Below, piece after piece: positions 19,601 to 25,700 of a DNA stretch of 64,000 bases. The translations under genes were made by a program, and so were the position numbers. Origin of the DNA: UBA4416 sp048498515 (lineage in GTDB: Bacteria; Bacteroidota; Bacteroidia; B-17B0; Aurantibacillaceae); contig JBEHXV010000011.1 of NCBI GenBank assembly GCA_048498515.1, forward strand, positions 62,001 through 126,000, read 5' to 3'. The notes beneath the pieces were generated by a model. The model was not told where the DNA came from, searched no databases, and saw only the letters and a program-made list of their open reading frames with translations. Numbering within the stretch: position 1 is the first letter of the stretch; each line of letters opens with the position of its first letter.

Positions 19601-20054
19601 TTACCCAAATACTGTCAATTGTCATTTCAACCTTGTAGCCATCGGGCAATTTCACCAACGATTGCTGGAGCACGACATTAGCGGTTCGGTTATCAGCGCT
19701 TACCTTTAAATACTCGGTACGGGTACTTAACGGCGTTCCGGTTTCGTCCCAGCGATCAATAGACACTTTTACCCTGACCTGTGCCGGCGACGCAAAAAAT
19801 GTATCGGCATGAAGGTCAAACTTCAAAGCAACGGTATTAAGGATATGATAGTCTTTTGTACCTCCTACCGGAACTACTTCAATACTATTGGTAGCCGACG
19901 ACGTACCAATAGTAACCGTTGTAGCGCCAATGGTTTGAAGCTTGCCGGTAACAGTAGGATACTGTTTGGCTGCCAGATTACCGCATGTCAAAAACGTTAA
20001 TGCGAATAGCACTAAACGTTTTGCGTTGATCAGTTTTTTCATAATCGCTTTCAT
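7653..20054 (-). CDS. Giant RHS-repeat protein with BNR propeller and papain/NlpC-like C-terminal domain
   Basis: The 4133-aa protein has a signal peptide (KRLVLFALTFLTCGNLAA). A start at the second Met (residue 5) is also possible. Residues about 30-2000 are a strand-rich region with Cys-rich clusters (about 640-790). Residues about 2015-2985 hold many BNR/YCF48-like propeller motifs (TTNDGGANW, KTIDGGGNW, KTMNGGTSW, RTTDGGLNW). RHS/YD repeats follow from about 3015 (YDKLGRM, YDALGRI, YDADNRI, YDANGNI, YDEIGNLV), interrupted near 3720-3860 by a jelly-roll-like insert. The canonical RHS core ends near 3910 (MRIYNPALGRFLSADPI, then DIDGLE). The final 220 residues carry C3947 (FTCEDLS), H4034 (THVQVV) and N4054 (MQGN), spaced like a papain/NlpC/CHAP triad. 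RHS shells enclose a toxic C-terminus; secretion and target are inferred. Confidence 0.93.
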   Translation of the reverse strand: MKAIMKKLINAKRLVLFALTFLTCGNLAAKQYPTVTGKLQTIGATTVTIGTSSATNSIEVVPVGGTKDYHILNTVALKFDLHADTFFASPAQVRVKVSIDRWDETGTPLSTRTEYLKVSADNRTANVVLQQSLVKLPDGYKVEMTIDSIWVNNDPKETLPRYVWVESEINMDRYYDFSSSGSTAVDSYTLIPLDNDCDDVNEELSVVWTPNVMAEEYQLEWTFVNNYSSDGTATYPASAFTADFKHNSTRVTVYDNSYNISLLYDKGYLAFRVRGVGRNYLNPSEYIYGPWSTSAIGGDVVDLSDLTDLVNLYEVADEHEGNKNWQYSSTFAEEGKKKEVINYFDGSLHNRQSVTKTNSNELVIVGETIYDFQGRPAVNILPVPVVNTCMDPGSAPSIKYYSKFNVDDTNHVYSKNDFDLDAASCGVATAPMDTVSGASRYYSTNNPDKTNQQAFLPHAKEYPFTQTEFTPDNTGRIRSQSGVGKDYRMGSGKETTYLYGQPNQVQVDRLFGSEAGDASHYKKNVVIDANGQASVTYLNQEGKTIATSLAGLAPTEPGGASKMDSLEYANANQKFFSVDLFNKDANGQSKLNKIPSSNDRIEFSTQLLVSYKSLYEFNYNLEIDTLADPCLKEDICVNCIYNLDVKVTDVCGYDLAAAELGSPAHKVVGKVDTTGGVLTFSVHCTDPTLVKDSVKFDLLLEPGAYTVSKILTINEDARKFYVQKYLDTTYNSCVKSLSYFKAAELAKIDTMECYNSCSACAAALGSKDDFVSSGKGTDVQYEYLLEQCLEPCRQQTLCKVTYDMMLSDVSIGGQYGKYNPSTFYADDQPVSVFNIHNYLSANVGGRTGNWKQPRMRINGVFHNLYLDRDGERTKVYVTADIANYVPPVDNTSLVYTDTLTSQQYTYPENLTNLSDFVSVWSPGFAKSLVVYHPEYAYYVSCSEQAVVFPDDSYSSDYLDSLMFATNTFSTAVTNGFIDALTYTNTGTPALDKLTAIWSSTVALHDPFFTNTSFIYGNSANSITGTSTSLSMLTGFGALRVDPKNEMTYKINHYKTYNGVDYTMAEVAALLARCGNHFGAPPTAACIAFGTDFFPSPTSQEVIWNDSIRNREWQFFKNFYYSEKQKLQYRRMEFYAKMHNNSGSDYFGGSNCCMGTSSYDPVASHMLFYTGPGYLPAVSRFYDPSQPCSAYSFGLYSGTTKRFYDPANSGLSTDNVAQQLYETTGQCPLAFQLQNFLNGMAQTRRLASATATRLDTVYEFNPDLYTALNGGLNPSVYVNYTWTVTSTTGTVLTVHLIDTAAVNRCTLTIDASGTGITRVDSIRSISQLLYDPTGVGAGAFKAVATYYSGGILHSANIKGNSCFNVKDCSFDPVCKPNQFALDMQVLLSILQVNGILLTATVTPHNLSRDTITTNFLTPAIKTTLGTPNTKIMYKVLSANKIAFYDSLNSPTKIRLSFLTITPSGTGSNIKGFANINSQGNNLFTMQGVDSLGNVIANILAKADKITAGDTVGISMGNCGLPEPAVCQQKEHLVRKDLEAAVKEILTQKPFNSNINAVGFSNLLKSYALDSLLSTVYLSDTTVSNYDTLLIFNSDSLSYCHFMLTHSRTNGSKNNFNEIVNVTDLQGIGNADIAGNYYDFMAIATYTTNTGFAKDTIYGTSCWPIKNCDACLLPEDTLDMYNGGFYEEYAGSGTLFFPDPHPTDCNYTTVYEAINNITSIFNSSAYSTTHSYTLTPVTYSLAYLYCKCYKTYIDYVNIYINADAASIASLPLPANITNFTGCNDGSYCSDMYARYLKALKDYNVAMNGTGVPTIGTLYSQAEFNTKYCHCAKKFINNLYGIIAGSVPPTLPNITNLDSACVRPPCTSTIDSTISVPTFTTYTNPCVLQMKNLAAINAANAYNQYIDSITTDFADRYNRHCLGAMENFNYRYVDKEYHFTLYYYDQAGNLVKTIPPEGIDPLDITASTDALAKKINNDRTNNQHTVFTTHRMPTKYVYNSLNQLTYQAMPDHDNMDLCDGNNPNGLDTSLIVTSVQFVNSNKGYLTGFIILNSTHNRGYLYTTNDGGANWTKVSGLAATDLQKIQFNSDVYQYIGFAISTNGLILKTIDGGGNWDLVTSLYTPLSGSRYTGKLTAMYMDPDTGIVAGINDGTNAFMYYTNDSAKTFAPCVVTGSVAGDTITSISYADTAGVMFIASARNGLSGKLFKSTDRVNWTPIISFTANNYKKVQYTSASLIIVAGEDGNLFKTASTVTVQQIPTGVSQNIIDVYFKNEKYGVALIDSVPGKARVWKTMNGGTSWEPFTAPGEYYTSLKSYDSTKVIAVGEDGLISKLIMTIPPFGIIKTQAPNGDDYSCSDAVRLSGGGLLSVVASASTHSVHIAYNTQNSAVSWLTKNVSTLASPIPSSHATFKKILVSVTSTVTPTINALLLSTTGRLYSLSRTYNSSTVTCDTVRITGSLSGKFFGDITTNSQSGTVKFYAYDTIAKVLHRIDFTGSVATGTALANSSPITGHVNSIDIIDAGNGILLTGDNGYILRGANVSLATVVWTNFSNVMKPCALNDVQLFRSSAMAVGDDGNIWSTSSGYNDWYLRKSGTAAHLTALDISDSVGTDGLIVGTGGKMIHISKADSAYPIFANISSPTTGDYTDVALSRGGITFFGNLFPAYATAANGKVVYIPDYRTPVPVLAASPSTSRINSVTFVGQYADAYVAGAGNSIYRYAALSSFKVKNIYIPPIPSAHFFDANNGYVVDTCHVVRRTTDGGLNWSVVLAPTGSRYISAIHSTKANQAVIVGRNKLAIVVNDNTISNITVPSLTGTVNFLDVNFNAAKNYGVIVGNATRALELVPNGNNFTMTNLGQAGYSANFKTVHVFDNKSFIAAGAKGRIYYYKGGTFTAQQAYTAPASLAQTDLTFNDIFFHDDYTGYVVGRNGAAFKVNLEDTIGVTGTSANAMPWNTFCSQALNMNYIGDSMIRKMNYTSIAFSSRTKGMIAGYDSNVVVYPGYPVTPNRYARLIKEESGYYSSRFFYDKLGRMVLSQNTKQFNKSNPDSAEVKQAFSYTLYDALGRIAEVGEKFENLDSAGLRFNNIFGTAIGSYYNINAIDDTKFNNWVTGNGSRREVTKTYYDEQKVFSDTIAIQQNLRKRVASVTYEDIYDGYDSTYQHATHYSYDIHGNVNTLWQENPSVLSVAQNMKRMDYDYDLISGKVNNVHYQNGQADAFHHHYEYDADNRITQVYTSNDLDARWTGEQDDPLWTADAKYFYYDHGPLARVEYGKDHVQGVDYAYTIQGWIKGVNSNLLNPNKDMGNDGKTGHVNEDFARDVFGYTLNYYKGDYMPVDVVKWNAASTRFEAFHNSSDMMSNRNDLFNGNISSMVTTISKADTGKVDLASYPLGNAYRYDQLNRITRSSSYNNFDLDSNKLKNNGASIAGLYRNTFSYDANGNIKTQMKYDSLGFIMDSLVYKYETINAKLRRNRLYHVNEKAGSTTMSYDIEDQGTFAASLDSMNMYNNYRYDEIGNLVGDSLEGIDTIRWTVYGKIKAIKRFSGSGRDNLYFDYDASGNRVAKHLYTSADVWKSSMYYVRDAQGNVLSTYKHKPVGMDMSYKLQEQHLYGSNRLGMVSPDLEMIDAITNFDTVRTYLGHKSYEMSNHLGNVLSVVSDKKSQVEDTTTATQLGHYIAGLTYATDYYPFGQILPGRAYDTPNCYTDTTLVLDTVYYNDGTDLEGWLSFGSISSSHGEIILGSTFLFSFSGPLMEASKTYTLSFDLDSDCEGFDIEIDWKTDDDGGILASSTYTSSGTYTYTFTTPPTVSNLYFSISTGGCSYTFDNITLTTMAEQYHIVCDDSGPAGNKGNYRYGFNGKEYDIESIATDHGTQDYGMRIYNPALGRFLSADPIATQYPKLSPYQFASNTPIQALDIDGLEAWEVKNQWNTKYIKQYEIFAKKYTELLKGQDRKFTCEDLSLYTASMFAMVNKLPFKFSTEAKEFDASSKDYTDFATFQNDLLTNSAANDLANDKNTTKVTFNEAKQGDVIVIFAKGKNEKATHVQVVTEVNLDEKYVKTMQGNTSASVGRKARLANWLSGKDPANPKDKSYFGVDLVETFWETKQDIYFQIGTKEMPHVDWSKTDNPEFRKFNFVKMNSNEK

Positions 20055-20065
20055 GAATTAATGTT

Positions 20066-20818
20066 TTAGTGTCTGTAATCTTTTACCTGGTAACTTTTAT
20101 ACTTGTTAAGGAGAACAATCTTTTTCGCATCCGTCATCACAATGTTCTTTTCCGTAAAATCGGTTTCGGTTAATTTCGCCGGCACTTCATAAGCGTTAAA
20201 AGCGATTTCCAGGCGTGGCTTTGTTTTAATCTTAACGGGTGTCGTGCTCTCTTCATTGGCATAATGCTCTTCGGTTTGCTCGTTGTAGTAATAAACCAAT
20301 TTTTCCAGGTAACCTTTTGTATTGATGGTAAATTCGTAAGCCTCATAGGCCGTGTTCTTGTTGAACTCGATCCGGTAACTTGTGTTGTTGGTACCTGTTT
20401 TCTTTTTTAGTGCTTTTGTGTTTTTTAATAAAACCAGCATTTCTTTTGTATCGGCCATTACCGGTGCATCCTTTTCGGCATTGCTAATCACAATCAGTTT
20501 ATCAACCGTATCGATCAGCGTTTTATAATATTCGTCTTGGATCATCAGCGTGCCAAGCGCTTCCGTACGGTGCTTATTGTTGAGTTTTTTGCAGTAGCCT
20601 TCCGATACTTCACGCGCTTCGTTCGAGGTATGGTTTTTATATGAACTGTACTTTAATTTAAAAGCGTAATTACCGGTGCCTGTAAACCAGGTATACGCTT
20701 TTTGGTAAGCCATGGCCACTTCATTCGTGTTGGACATTTGCCAGTTCGCGGGTGCTGTGTTTTGCGAGATACATACGTTCAGTATCAGCATAGCGGTTAC
20801 AAAAAAAGAAACTTTCAT
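20066..20818 (-). CDS. Secreted protein of unknown function in the RHS operon
   Basis: The 250-aa protein has a clear signal peptide (SFFVTAMLILNVCIS, then QN) and no lipobox. The mature part is mixed helix and strand with no family I recognise. It includes ANWQMSNTNEVAMAYQKAY near the N-terminus and a basic C-terminal stretch (TDAKKIVLLNKYKSYQ). It lies 11 nt before the RHS gene and 12 nt after the PKD protein, so it is almost surely cotranscribed. A periplasmic helper or assembly partner of the RHS protein is plausible, but nothing in the sequence shows it. Confidence 0.8.
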   Translation of the reverse strand: MKVSFFVTAMLILNVCISQNTAPANWQMSNTNEVAMAYQKAYTWFTGTGNYAFKLKYSSYKNHTSNEAREVSEGYCKKLNNKHRTEALGTLMIQDEYYKTLIDTVDKLIVISNAEKDAPVMADTKEMLVLLKNTKALKKKTGTNNTSYRIEFNKNTAYEAYEFTINTKGYLEKLVYYYNEQTEEHYANEESTTPVKIKTKPRLEIAFNAYEVPAKLTETDFTEKNIVMTDAKKIVLLNKYKSYQVKDYRH

Positions 20819-20830
20819 GATCGGATGTGT

Positions 20831-22270
20831 TTATTGTTTTTGTGTATTGTTCCTGTTTTCTTTTATGGTCATAATACCTTTTTGGGTTTCCTTTTTCACC
20901 CGAACCAATTTCCCTTCCTCGTCATACTCATATAAAGTGGCATAATTACGCTCGTCGAGCTCCGCCGATAAGCGCATGGTTACCGGGTCGTACACATAAG
21001 ATTTCATGGAGCCATCGAATGGGAAAACCCGGATGTCATCAAAATAACAATCGCCGCTGGTACACAGGAGCTTAATATTCAAATCGGTAGCAAGCGCTGG
21101 GATCAGGAACTCTCCTTCTATGCGTTGCCAGCCATCAATAATATCACCGCTTCCAAAAAACGGCCCTGATGAATCAGTTAAAGATGGATACTTAACCGTA
21201 AGCGACGGATAAGTGTAACTTGTTTTGGATTGAGCGGCACTACCTTCTTTTACCCAGCCGCTAATCAGGTATTTTTTGCCAGGGATAGGTGAAAAGGAAC
21301 CGATGCAATCTTCGCAGTATGTAGAAGGCAAGCTCAATGCTTCACATTCGTACAACATGACATTAGCCGAAAGTTGTGTGGCAACTAAGGCCGCATCCGA
21401 CACTGAAATATCAATATAATTGGAGCCTGGTAAAAAAAACGGATTATCATGCGAATTAGCGGAAATGGTTAATGGATTGCCGCTATATGAATTACCATCT
21501 GCCACATACCCCGGAGCTTTAATATCATGTCCATTAACCGTTACCTCGTAAATGGCATCATCACAATACATACTTAATGCTACAGAGTAGGTTTTACTTA
21601 CCGGTAAAGGATTAGGCAAGTTAAAATATGTTCGGTATGTTATAACATTTGGATCAGTTTCAACGGATAAGGGATCAGGGTTCATGCTAATATATTGCAC
21701 ACCACTAAAATTGTGAGAGCCCGGGTAAGAAAATATATCATAAGCCAGCGTACTGCTATAATAAGTTTCAGTGCCGGGAATTGGCAAATAGGTAAAATTA
21801 GTGAGCTGTTGCTTTTTAACTACATACCAATAGGGATCATAATTTCCGTCATTTCCCACAAATGGTGCATTTGCCGCACGGTTAAAGCCTGTACTTAAGT
21901 TGCTGTAGGTGGGGCAAGAACTGCACATAACATTAAATGTGCAGGTTGCCGTACTATGGCATACACCTGGCCCATCGAGCGACATTGTTGCGGTATAAGT
22001 ACCTGTTGCGGTATAGCTATGGCTACTTGTAAAAACCATCGCACTGCTTCCACTTATTGAAAAGATGGATGACATATTACCGTCACCATAATCAAATACC
22101 ACTTCAACATACTCCAATGTTGGTATAAGAACATATGTATTTAGCGTAATATTAGTACATGGATTTGGCAATGAGCTCTGCCCTTCTAAAAAAGATATGG
22201 TTGGGCATTGGGCCTTTACGCTCAGGTTGGCTACAAGCAGCGCTATTACTATTTTTAATGTTTTCATCAT
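20831..22270 (-). CDS. Secreted PKD-domain protein ending in a lone YD-type module
   Basis: I chose the Met at 22270 because the signal peptide (MMKTLKIVIALLVANLSVKA) starts there. An upstream ATG at 22297 would overlap the preceding gene. The protein is about 479 aa. Residues about 20-120 are PKD-like (YVEVVFDYGDGNMSS...TGTYTATMS). The middle is a jelly-roll, carbohydrate-binding-like region (ISGWVKEGS, WQRIEGEFLIP, CYFDDIRVFPFDG). The last 60 residues read SMKSYVYDPVTMRLSAELDE, then NYATLYEYDEEGKLVRVKKE, a single YD-repeat-like module that in my recollection closes much larger Bacteroidota RHS-associated proteins. Here it is a separate polypeptide between two giants, perhaps docking onto the RHS shell. 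Confidence 0.85.
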   Translation of the reverse strand: MMKTLKIVIALLVANLSVKAQCPTISFLEGQSSLPNPCTNITLNTYVLIPTLEYVEVVFDYGDGNMSSIFSISGSSAMVFTSSHSYTATGTYTATMSLDGPGVCHSTATCTFNVMCSSCPTYSNLSTGFNRAANAPFVGNDGNYDPYWYVVKKQQLTNFTYLPIPGTETYYSSTLAYDIFSYPGSHNFSGVQYISMNPDPLSVETDPNVITYRTYFNLPNPLPVSKTYSVALSMYCDDAIYEVTVNGHDIKAPGYVADGNSYSGNPLTISANSHDNPFFLPGSNYIDISVSDAALVATQLSANVMLYECEALSLPSTYCEDCIGSFSPIPGKKYLISGWVKEGSAAQSKTSYTYPSLTVKYPSLTDSSGPFFGSGDIIDGWQRIEGEFLIPALATDLNIKLLCTSGDCYFDDIRVFPFDGSMKSYVYDPVTMRLSAELDERNYATLYEYDEEGKLVRVKKETQKGIMTIKENRNNTQKQ

Positions 22271-22281
22271 GTTGTTTACAA

Positions 22282-22713
22282 TTAAGGTATATGACAAATT
22301 AAATCTTTAGTATCTCCATTGGTTAACACATAACTGATTTTAATACGCCGGTAATTTTTATGATCTGCATCATTCACCGATTTAACGAAAACCACATTAT
22401 CATTCATAACAGTTATTTTTTTTCCTGAACTATTTTCCAGGAAATAAAAACCCAAAGAATGTTTTCTGACATTATAATTTAATACTTCGCCCATTTGTCG
22501 TCCTTTCTTATCCAGGAAAGTGATGCCGATGGTTTTATAATTTCCCGCTTCAGGCATTGCTAAACGGCATTTCAGCACATAATGAGGATCAACTTTATTC
22601 GTATCCTTTTGATACGTCATTCCTTTTACCCCAAATTTTTCGGAACGGGATAACTTATCCTGAGAATAAAGACCAACAGAAAAAAGAAATAATATGACTG
22701 TGAGACACTTCAT
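22282..22713 (-). CDS. Small secreted protein of unknown function
   Basis: The 143-aa protein has a signal peptide (CLTVILFLFSVGLYS, then QD). The mature part is about 120 residues of mostly beta character (YVLKCRLAMPEAGNYKTIGI, KKITVMNDNVVFVKSV). No known domain is recognised. It is embedded in the RHS operon, 53 nt after the 1895-aa gene and 11 nt before the PKD gene. A periplasmic or surface accessory factor is the simplest guess. Confidence 0.78.
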   Translation of the reverse strand: MKCLTVILFLFSVGLYSQDKLSRSEKFGVKGMTYQKDTNKVDPHYVLKCRLAMPEAGNYKTIGITFLDKKGRQMGEVLNYNVRKHSLGFYFLENSSGKKITVMNDNVVFVKSVNDADHKNYRRIKISYVLTNGDTKDLICHIP

Positions 22714-22766
22714 GAGTATAAATATTAAATTGTACGTAATAGAATTATTGTTTGGGCAGACTATAT

Positions 22767-25700
22767 TTAGTCATCATAATTATAGCTTGGTATAAGTACT
22801 GTTTTTGTACAACCATTGACATCTGTAACTGTAACCTGTACAATATATGGTCCTAGTCCGTCTATCAGATCCCTTGAACCTTGCCGGGTCAATCTTATAT
22901 TGGTTGACGAACCTGATATGACTTCAAGCTCATAACTGTAAGGCGCTGTACCACCTGTTACATAAATTTGCTGGACCTCATGATATAATCCCCAGGTAAT
23001 CTTCAAATCGCAAGCTGAGGGCAATGCTGTACAATTTTCTGCTAATTGCTTATGCAGATAAACAGGTGTGCCTGATGACACTTTTAAACTGTAACGCCCG
23101 GTATGTGACTCTGAAGTTACCGTATCAGGGTTTACAAATTTAAAATGGTCATCCACGCAAGGGTTGTAAGCGTAATCTTCAAAACCATCAAAACCCTGCT
23201 CTTTTTGTGCCGCGTTAGCCGCCACCGACAGAGCTGCTATTTGGTTGTAGCCAAAAGTGGCCGACGAGTAACGGTTCAATGCATCTTTATTTTCTACTTC
23301 CTGGCCAAACACATTAAATTCTGTGACCTCGCTCACATGTGTCCAGTCCTTCTCATCCATTTGCCAGCTGCCACCTGCCAATTTGTAATAAGGCGTATAC
23401 GATTCAAACATCCCATCCTTACGGATATTGGTATTGTTATTCACATTACTTTGGCTCCTGGTAGTAAGATGAGTGTAATTTTTCCATGGCCTCCAGGTAC
23501 CTTTTGCTCCTGTAATGTAAGGATTGGTGCTGTTAGGAAGGATCTCATTTTTCGCAATGCAATTACAGTGCGTTTTACGCTTATTGGAAAATTCGACAGC
23601 CGAAGCCTGCAACACATTCTGATAAGCATTACTGCTCAACGATGTTAGAGGATTGGATAAGGTTGTGATTGTTGCCATTTCAGTACTAAGTGTATTGCGC
23701 TTGCCCGAACGAATGATCTTCAGGTTATAGGTGCCGTTAATGAATGTCCCATCTTTCGTCACTGCAGTGATAACTCCTCCGTTAATAGCAGTTACCCAGC
23801 CCATTACATTGCCGCTTCCGTACAGGGCAAGTTCATCGCCTTCCCTGAACATGTAGGATGTACTACCTACACTAGCATTTCCTGAAGAGAAACTGACGTT
23901 GTTCATTTCAAAGCCCAGGTTCTCATAAGCCGGCCCCATGTCGGTATAATACCACCATGCCGGGTATTTCAGCGTATAGATTTTATCGTTGTAATTGGTG
24001 GTGGTTTGCGTTAGCAACACATCACCCGTATTTGCATCGTATGCCAGGTTTTTGGTTGATACCACCGAACCAAGATCGGAAGCAATGGTTTCATCCTGGA
24101 TCCCGAAACGCTGAACTACCTTGGTTAAGGTTGCCGAACGGAAACGCGTTTTGTTTTTACCGAACGAAGGCCAGATCATTGGAATTGGAATTGGATAACC
24201 CAAAATAGGAATCACATCCACGTTGATGCCTATGGCCGTTGAGTTGGTCTCTGTTTTACATTCCCTGTAATCAGCTACCATGTCAAAGAACATCCCGATA
24301 TTTTTTTGAGAAATGGTTCCGTCCTTATCAACCACATCGCAGGTGTTTTTTAATTTAAAGCTGCCATTTAAATACGGATCGCTCTTGTATTTATATTCCA
24401 CACTGGTGATAGGTGTCGACTGTCCTTCCTGGTAAACCTTTTGTGTTTTTGGCTTGCCATGCATGTCATTCACTTCCACTACAAATCCCTGGGTTGCCGC
24501 CATATAATCCCTTACATCGATCTTTAACAAGGACCGGATGCTTCCCGGACCATCTTTCCCGCGACGGTGATATAAGTCGGTGCGGTTTGTAATGGTTGGA
24601 AAATCTTTGGCAGTATAAAATTCGTGCACCACGCTTCCGGTGGCATGGCGTGTGACATTGGCACGCTGAATATTTTTAACAGTGACCCTGCTATAACCAA
24701 CAGAAGGGCTTGGGAAAAAAGTTTCACCAAAAGGTTCTTCCACATAAGACTTGTCGTCCGGCACCATTAACTTTTTTTCGTCCACAAACACAGGTTGTTT
24801 AAAAGGGTTCTCATCGCCCCCCAACTGAGGTTCATAGGCAGCAACACCCGATGATTTGCCATCTTCCATGTCATAGCTATATTCCTGTCCGTAATTGGCA
24901 TCCTCGCCATTTCCGCTCCCTACCATTCCTTCCCAGTTATCTATCATCTCAATTTTCTTTACCCTTAAACCTCCTCCCAGCTTGTGGCCATCAGGATTAT
25001 TCAACCGGATCCATGATTTAGCGCCAACAAATTCAACACCTACGTTTGTATTGTATAAAGCCACATTAGGTCCCTGGGCTGCGTCTTTAATATTTTTGAT
25101 AAAGGATGAATTGATGAGCGCTGTCACAATATCTTTGCTCAATGTTCCGCTCACGTCGCCGCTTGTAGCATCCCATACCACTTTAGGTTTATGCAATCTT
25201 CCAAATTGTATGGCTGTTTTCACGATCGGGCTAACGGAAGCTCCACTGTGATCATTCAGGGTTTCGTCGTACAATTTGATCCAGCCTAAGCCGGTAGAAG
25301 GGCTATAGCCAGCCTTGTTGATCTTGCCATAGCCGGATACGTATTCCAAATGATCCCTGCCACCATGATTTTTTATGTTTACCAGGAACCTGAAATAAAC
25401 CTGATCGAGTCCACGCACATAAGAGTCTACATCCGTATTGCCATTATGTAGTTCAAAGAACATGGTATCGCCCGGCGATGAACTAAAATCTATTTTATGG
25501 TTCGGATTATTCTTATCGTTGCCATAGCCAACCACTTTAAACATTTCACCGGCCTGCCTGTTCTGCACATAAGCATAGTCGTCGCTTTCGTACGTGAGCT
25601 TAATGGTTCCCCCCGATGGAAGATTTATTTCTTTTAAGGTCCATACCGACGAATACACATCGCTTAAGGTCCTGCTTTGGTCAACATAGGGATAATCGGA

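Noticed and set aside
7653..20054. Many plus-strand reading frames of 60-170 codons inside the RHS gene
   Set aside because: All lie opposite one continuous 4133-codon gene with clear RHS motifs, and none shows a recognisable domain.
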